A stretch of DNA of 15,800 bases from Cytidiella melzeri. Its lineage: Eukaryota > Basidiomycota > Agaricomycetes > Polyporales > Irpicaceae. The first letter of the stretch is position 1; the number at the start of each line of letters is the position of its first letter. Location of the stretch: contig JABYQR010000624.1 of the NCBI GenBank assembly GCA_022592445.1, positions 1 to 15,800 of the forward strand, written 5' to 3'. Of this stretch, positions 13,607-15,800 are shown piece after piece. The notes under the pieces are model-generated. The model searched no databases and was not told the DNA's origin. It saw nothing but the letters and a program-made list of their open reading frames with translations. The position numbers were made by a program, and so were the translations under genes.

Positions 13607-14862
13607 ACATGTGTCCTGTTGATGTCTGCACTGCCTCACCCCCATTGGAGCTGCCACAGGCTGGGTTCTGATTGTAACTCCTGCTTATAGAGCAACTAGT
13701 GGTTGTGAAACTGTGTGGAAGAATCAAAGGCAGTGCTCTATGGTGATGCAACCATGTCCTGTTGATGTCTGAACTGCATCAGCCCCACTAGAACTGCCAC
13801 AGGCTGTGTTGTGATTGTAACTCCTCCTTTTGGAGCAACTAATGGTTGTGAAACTTTGTGGAACAATCTGATGCAGTGGTTGCTGCTGATGCAACCACGG
13901 TCTGAGCTGCATCACCCCTATTGGAACTGCCACAGACTGTGTTCTGATTGTAACTCCTGCTTAGGGAGAAGTGTTTGTGAAAACTTGTGACCAATTGAAT
14001 GCAGTGCTTGCTGCCAACGCAACCATGCACCGTTGATGTCTGAACTGCCTCACTCCCATTGGAGCTGCCACAGTTGTAACTCTTGCTTAGAAAGTAGTGG
14101 TTGTGAAACTTAGTGGACCAATTTAATGCAGGGCTGGCTGCTGATAAAACCACGTCCGGCTGATATCTGCACTACCTCACCCCCATTAGACCTGTCAAAG
14201 GCTGTGTTCTGATTGTATCTCCTACTTGTGGAGAAACTGGTGGTTGTGAAACTGTATGGAAGAATCAAAGGCAGTGCTCTATGCTGATGCAACCACGTCC
14301 TGTTGATGTCTCAACTGTATCAGCCCCACTAGAACTGCCACAGGCTGTGTTCTGATTGTAACTCCTGCTTATAGAGTAACTGGTGGTTGTGAAACTGTAT
14401 GGAAGAATCAAAGGCAGTGCTCTATGCTGATGCAACCATGTCCTGTTGATGTCTGAACTGCCTCACTCCTATTGAAACTGCCACAGACTGTGTTCTGATC
14501 GTAACTCCTGCTTGTAGAGCAACTGGTGGCTGTGAAACTGTATGGAAGAATCAAAGGCAGTGCTCTATGCTGATGAAACCACATCCTGTTGATTTCTCAA
14601 CTGTATCAGCCCCACTAGAACTTCCACAGGTTGTGTTTAGATTGGAACTCCTCCTTAGAGAGCAACTAATGGTTGTGAACATTTGTGCAACAATCCAATG
14701 CAGTGCTTGCTGCTGATGCAACCATGTCCTTTTGATGTCTGAGCTGCCTCACCCCCATTGGAACTGCCACAGGCTGTGTTCTGATTGTAACTCCTGCTTA
14801 GAGAGCAACTAACAGTTGTGAAACTTTGTGGAACAATCAGATACAGTACTCACTACTAATGC
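13607..14862. repeat. Tandem array, nine units, 143-bp period
   Basis: Using the AACCA anchor, units start at 13607 (anchor diverged), 13750, 13893, 14022, 14148, 14291, 14434, 14577 and 14720, and the next anchor is at 14863. Seven units are 143 bp; units 3 and 4 are 129 and 126 bp because of small deletions. Two variants exist: type A (CCTCACCCCCATTGG) and type B (ATCAGCCCCACTAG). On the right they alternate A-B-A-B-A, a 286-bp higher-order repeat. 143 is not a multiple of three, so the short ORFs inside it are accidental. It is not CRISPR-like: there are no spacers. It is a minisatellite or satellite of unknown role. Confidence 0.9.
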
Positions 14863-15200
14863 AACCAAAAATTTACATTGCCCAAGAATGTAGAGGTTGT
14901 GAATTTGTAGTTAGCTTCCAAAGTACTGGTAATTCTTGCTCAGAGGCAATACTATGTGTGGCATGTCTTCCAATTGTATTCCTTGTTCAAAGTGCAACGT
15001 CGGGTAAGTAAACAAAACATTATCGCGCGTTATATTGCGTGCCAGGGGTTTATCGCGCGCGCTTGACATTATAATGATGTCCGCATAAGGCAGGTCCTTT
15101 AGATTGCATTGTAAAGGCCAAGTGGCATGCGGTAAACAATTTTAAACTAATGTAAAGGCCCAGCACTTGATGTAAAGCAGTAGTGGCAGTCATATATTAC
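14863..15200. other. Unassigned sequence right of the tandem array
   Basis: No gene seen. It holds two TTATCGCGCG motifs (around 15020 and 15050), unusual against the CpG-poor DNA to the left, and the short repeat TGTAAAGGCC twice (around 15110 and 15150). Composition begins to change here. Confidence 0.45.
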
Positions 15201-15800
15201 TTTGTTAACCATTCTGTGGCGGGCTTGGGACGGGAGGTGACATGAGTGTGAGAAAGTTGGGGCTTCGTAGGTTAGGAAGCCTCCAATTTTGACCCCGCCG
15301 CAGAACGCCACAGGGTGATGTTGTGCAGCGAACGAGGTGAGAGTCGCGCCTTTCGTCTCGCAGTGAACGTGAGTCTGTCACCCACTGCCTAATCAAGGCA
15401 TCTTCTGCATAAATCGGCTCGCTCCGAGTCGATGCAGTTTGGTTTATTTCTTATAAGTTCACTTTGACGTTGATACGCCCGGAAATCGGCTAGGCGCGGA
15501 GACCCGGCAGCAGTCCGCCATTTGCGCGGCCCGCGTCATCCTGAGCGGCAAGTCCCTCCACTTTCCCAGCGTCACGAGAGCGCGAGGAGTCGCCGAGGTC
15601 ACGAGGAGTCCGCCGAGGATCCGAGGACTTGACAAGGAGTAATACGCCGGAAACATCCGAGGCCGAGGAATCGCACCGAACTCTGACACACAGACACGCC
15701 CCTTTTTGCATCGGAGCATGGGCCGGCCAGCCATCAAGCGTTTCGGACACGGGTCGGACCAACGGTAGAAGGAACTGGACGCGCGAACCCCGTTTCAGGA
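15201..15800. other. CpG-rich edge region without a supported gene
   Basis: GC- and CpG-rich sequence, markedly unlike the array. It holds an imperfect inverted repeat (CTGTGGCGGG near 15214 and CCCGCCGCAG near 15293) and a stretch of GAGG/CCGAGG repeats at about 15575-15630. ORFs of 90 codons or so on the minus strand overlap in different frames, as expected of GC-rich DNA, and match nothing I know. It could be the start of a host gene region or of another repeat. Confidence 0.4.

Noticed and set aside
13724..14292. Repetitive minus-strand ORFs in the tandem array as a repeat protein
   Set aside because: The unit is 143 bp, not a multiple of three, so frames change from unit to unit, and the ORFs are short and overlapping.
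13607..14862. CRISPR array
   Set aside because: Units are contiguous with no unique spacers, and the context is eukaryotic.
15062..15076. Bacterial-type promoter (TTGACA near TATAAT)
   Set aside because: The boxes are almost adjacent instead of 16-18 bp apart and the DNA is fungal in character.

Overview
The window looks like a transposon-dense part of a basidiomycete (probably Agaricomycete) genome. This rests on Ty3/gypsy chromovirus proteins of the Tf1/sushi type, short fungal-type intron signals and TATA-driven LTRs. No tRNA, rRNA or clear host gene was found.

Four retroelement insertions are nested. Element C (minus strand, oldest) supplies a decayed RT, RNase H and integrase at 11381-12842; its integrase resumes at 3738-3549. 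Element B (plus strand, 3739-11380, 7.6 kb) is a complete chromovirus inserted into C's integrase with a 5-bp CTTGG target duplication. In order it has: 5' LTR, self-priming site, an unusual pre-gag ORF, gag, a -1 frameshift site, pol (protease, RT, RNase H, integrase, chromodomain), polypurine tract and 3' LTR. Element A (minus strand, from about 3548 off the left edge) has an LTR, self-priming site, long leader, pre-gag ORF and gag. A solo LTR of the B family (1440-2198, GCTTT duplication) is inserted in A's pre-gag ORF.

The most interesting points concern expression and priming. A and B, from clearly different families, both carry an extra ORF of about 240-250 codons ahead of gag, with a related C-terminal half and no domain I recognise. 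In both, the predicted 5' end of the RNA (34 bp from the TATA start) is exactly complementary to a site 2 bp past the LTR, as in Tf1-type self-priming. In B the gag stop sits on a six-T run followed by a perfectly spaced hairpin, and its leader contains two candidate introns, one of which would create the pre-gag start codon.

B's two LTRs are almost identical, yet pol needs about eleven single-base deletions to explain its frames, all deletions and no insertions. This suggests either sequencing error or copying of a defective element in trans.

Right of C, 12843-13606 is non-coding as far as I can see, 13607-14862 is a nine-unit tandem array with a 143-bp period, and 15000-15800 is CpG-rich sequence with no gene I can support.
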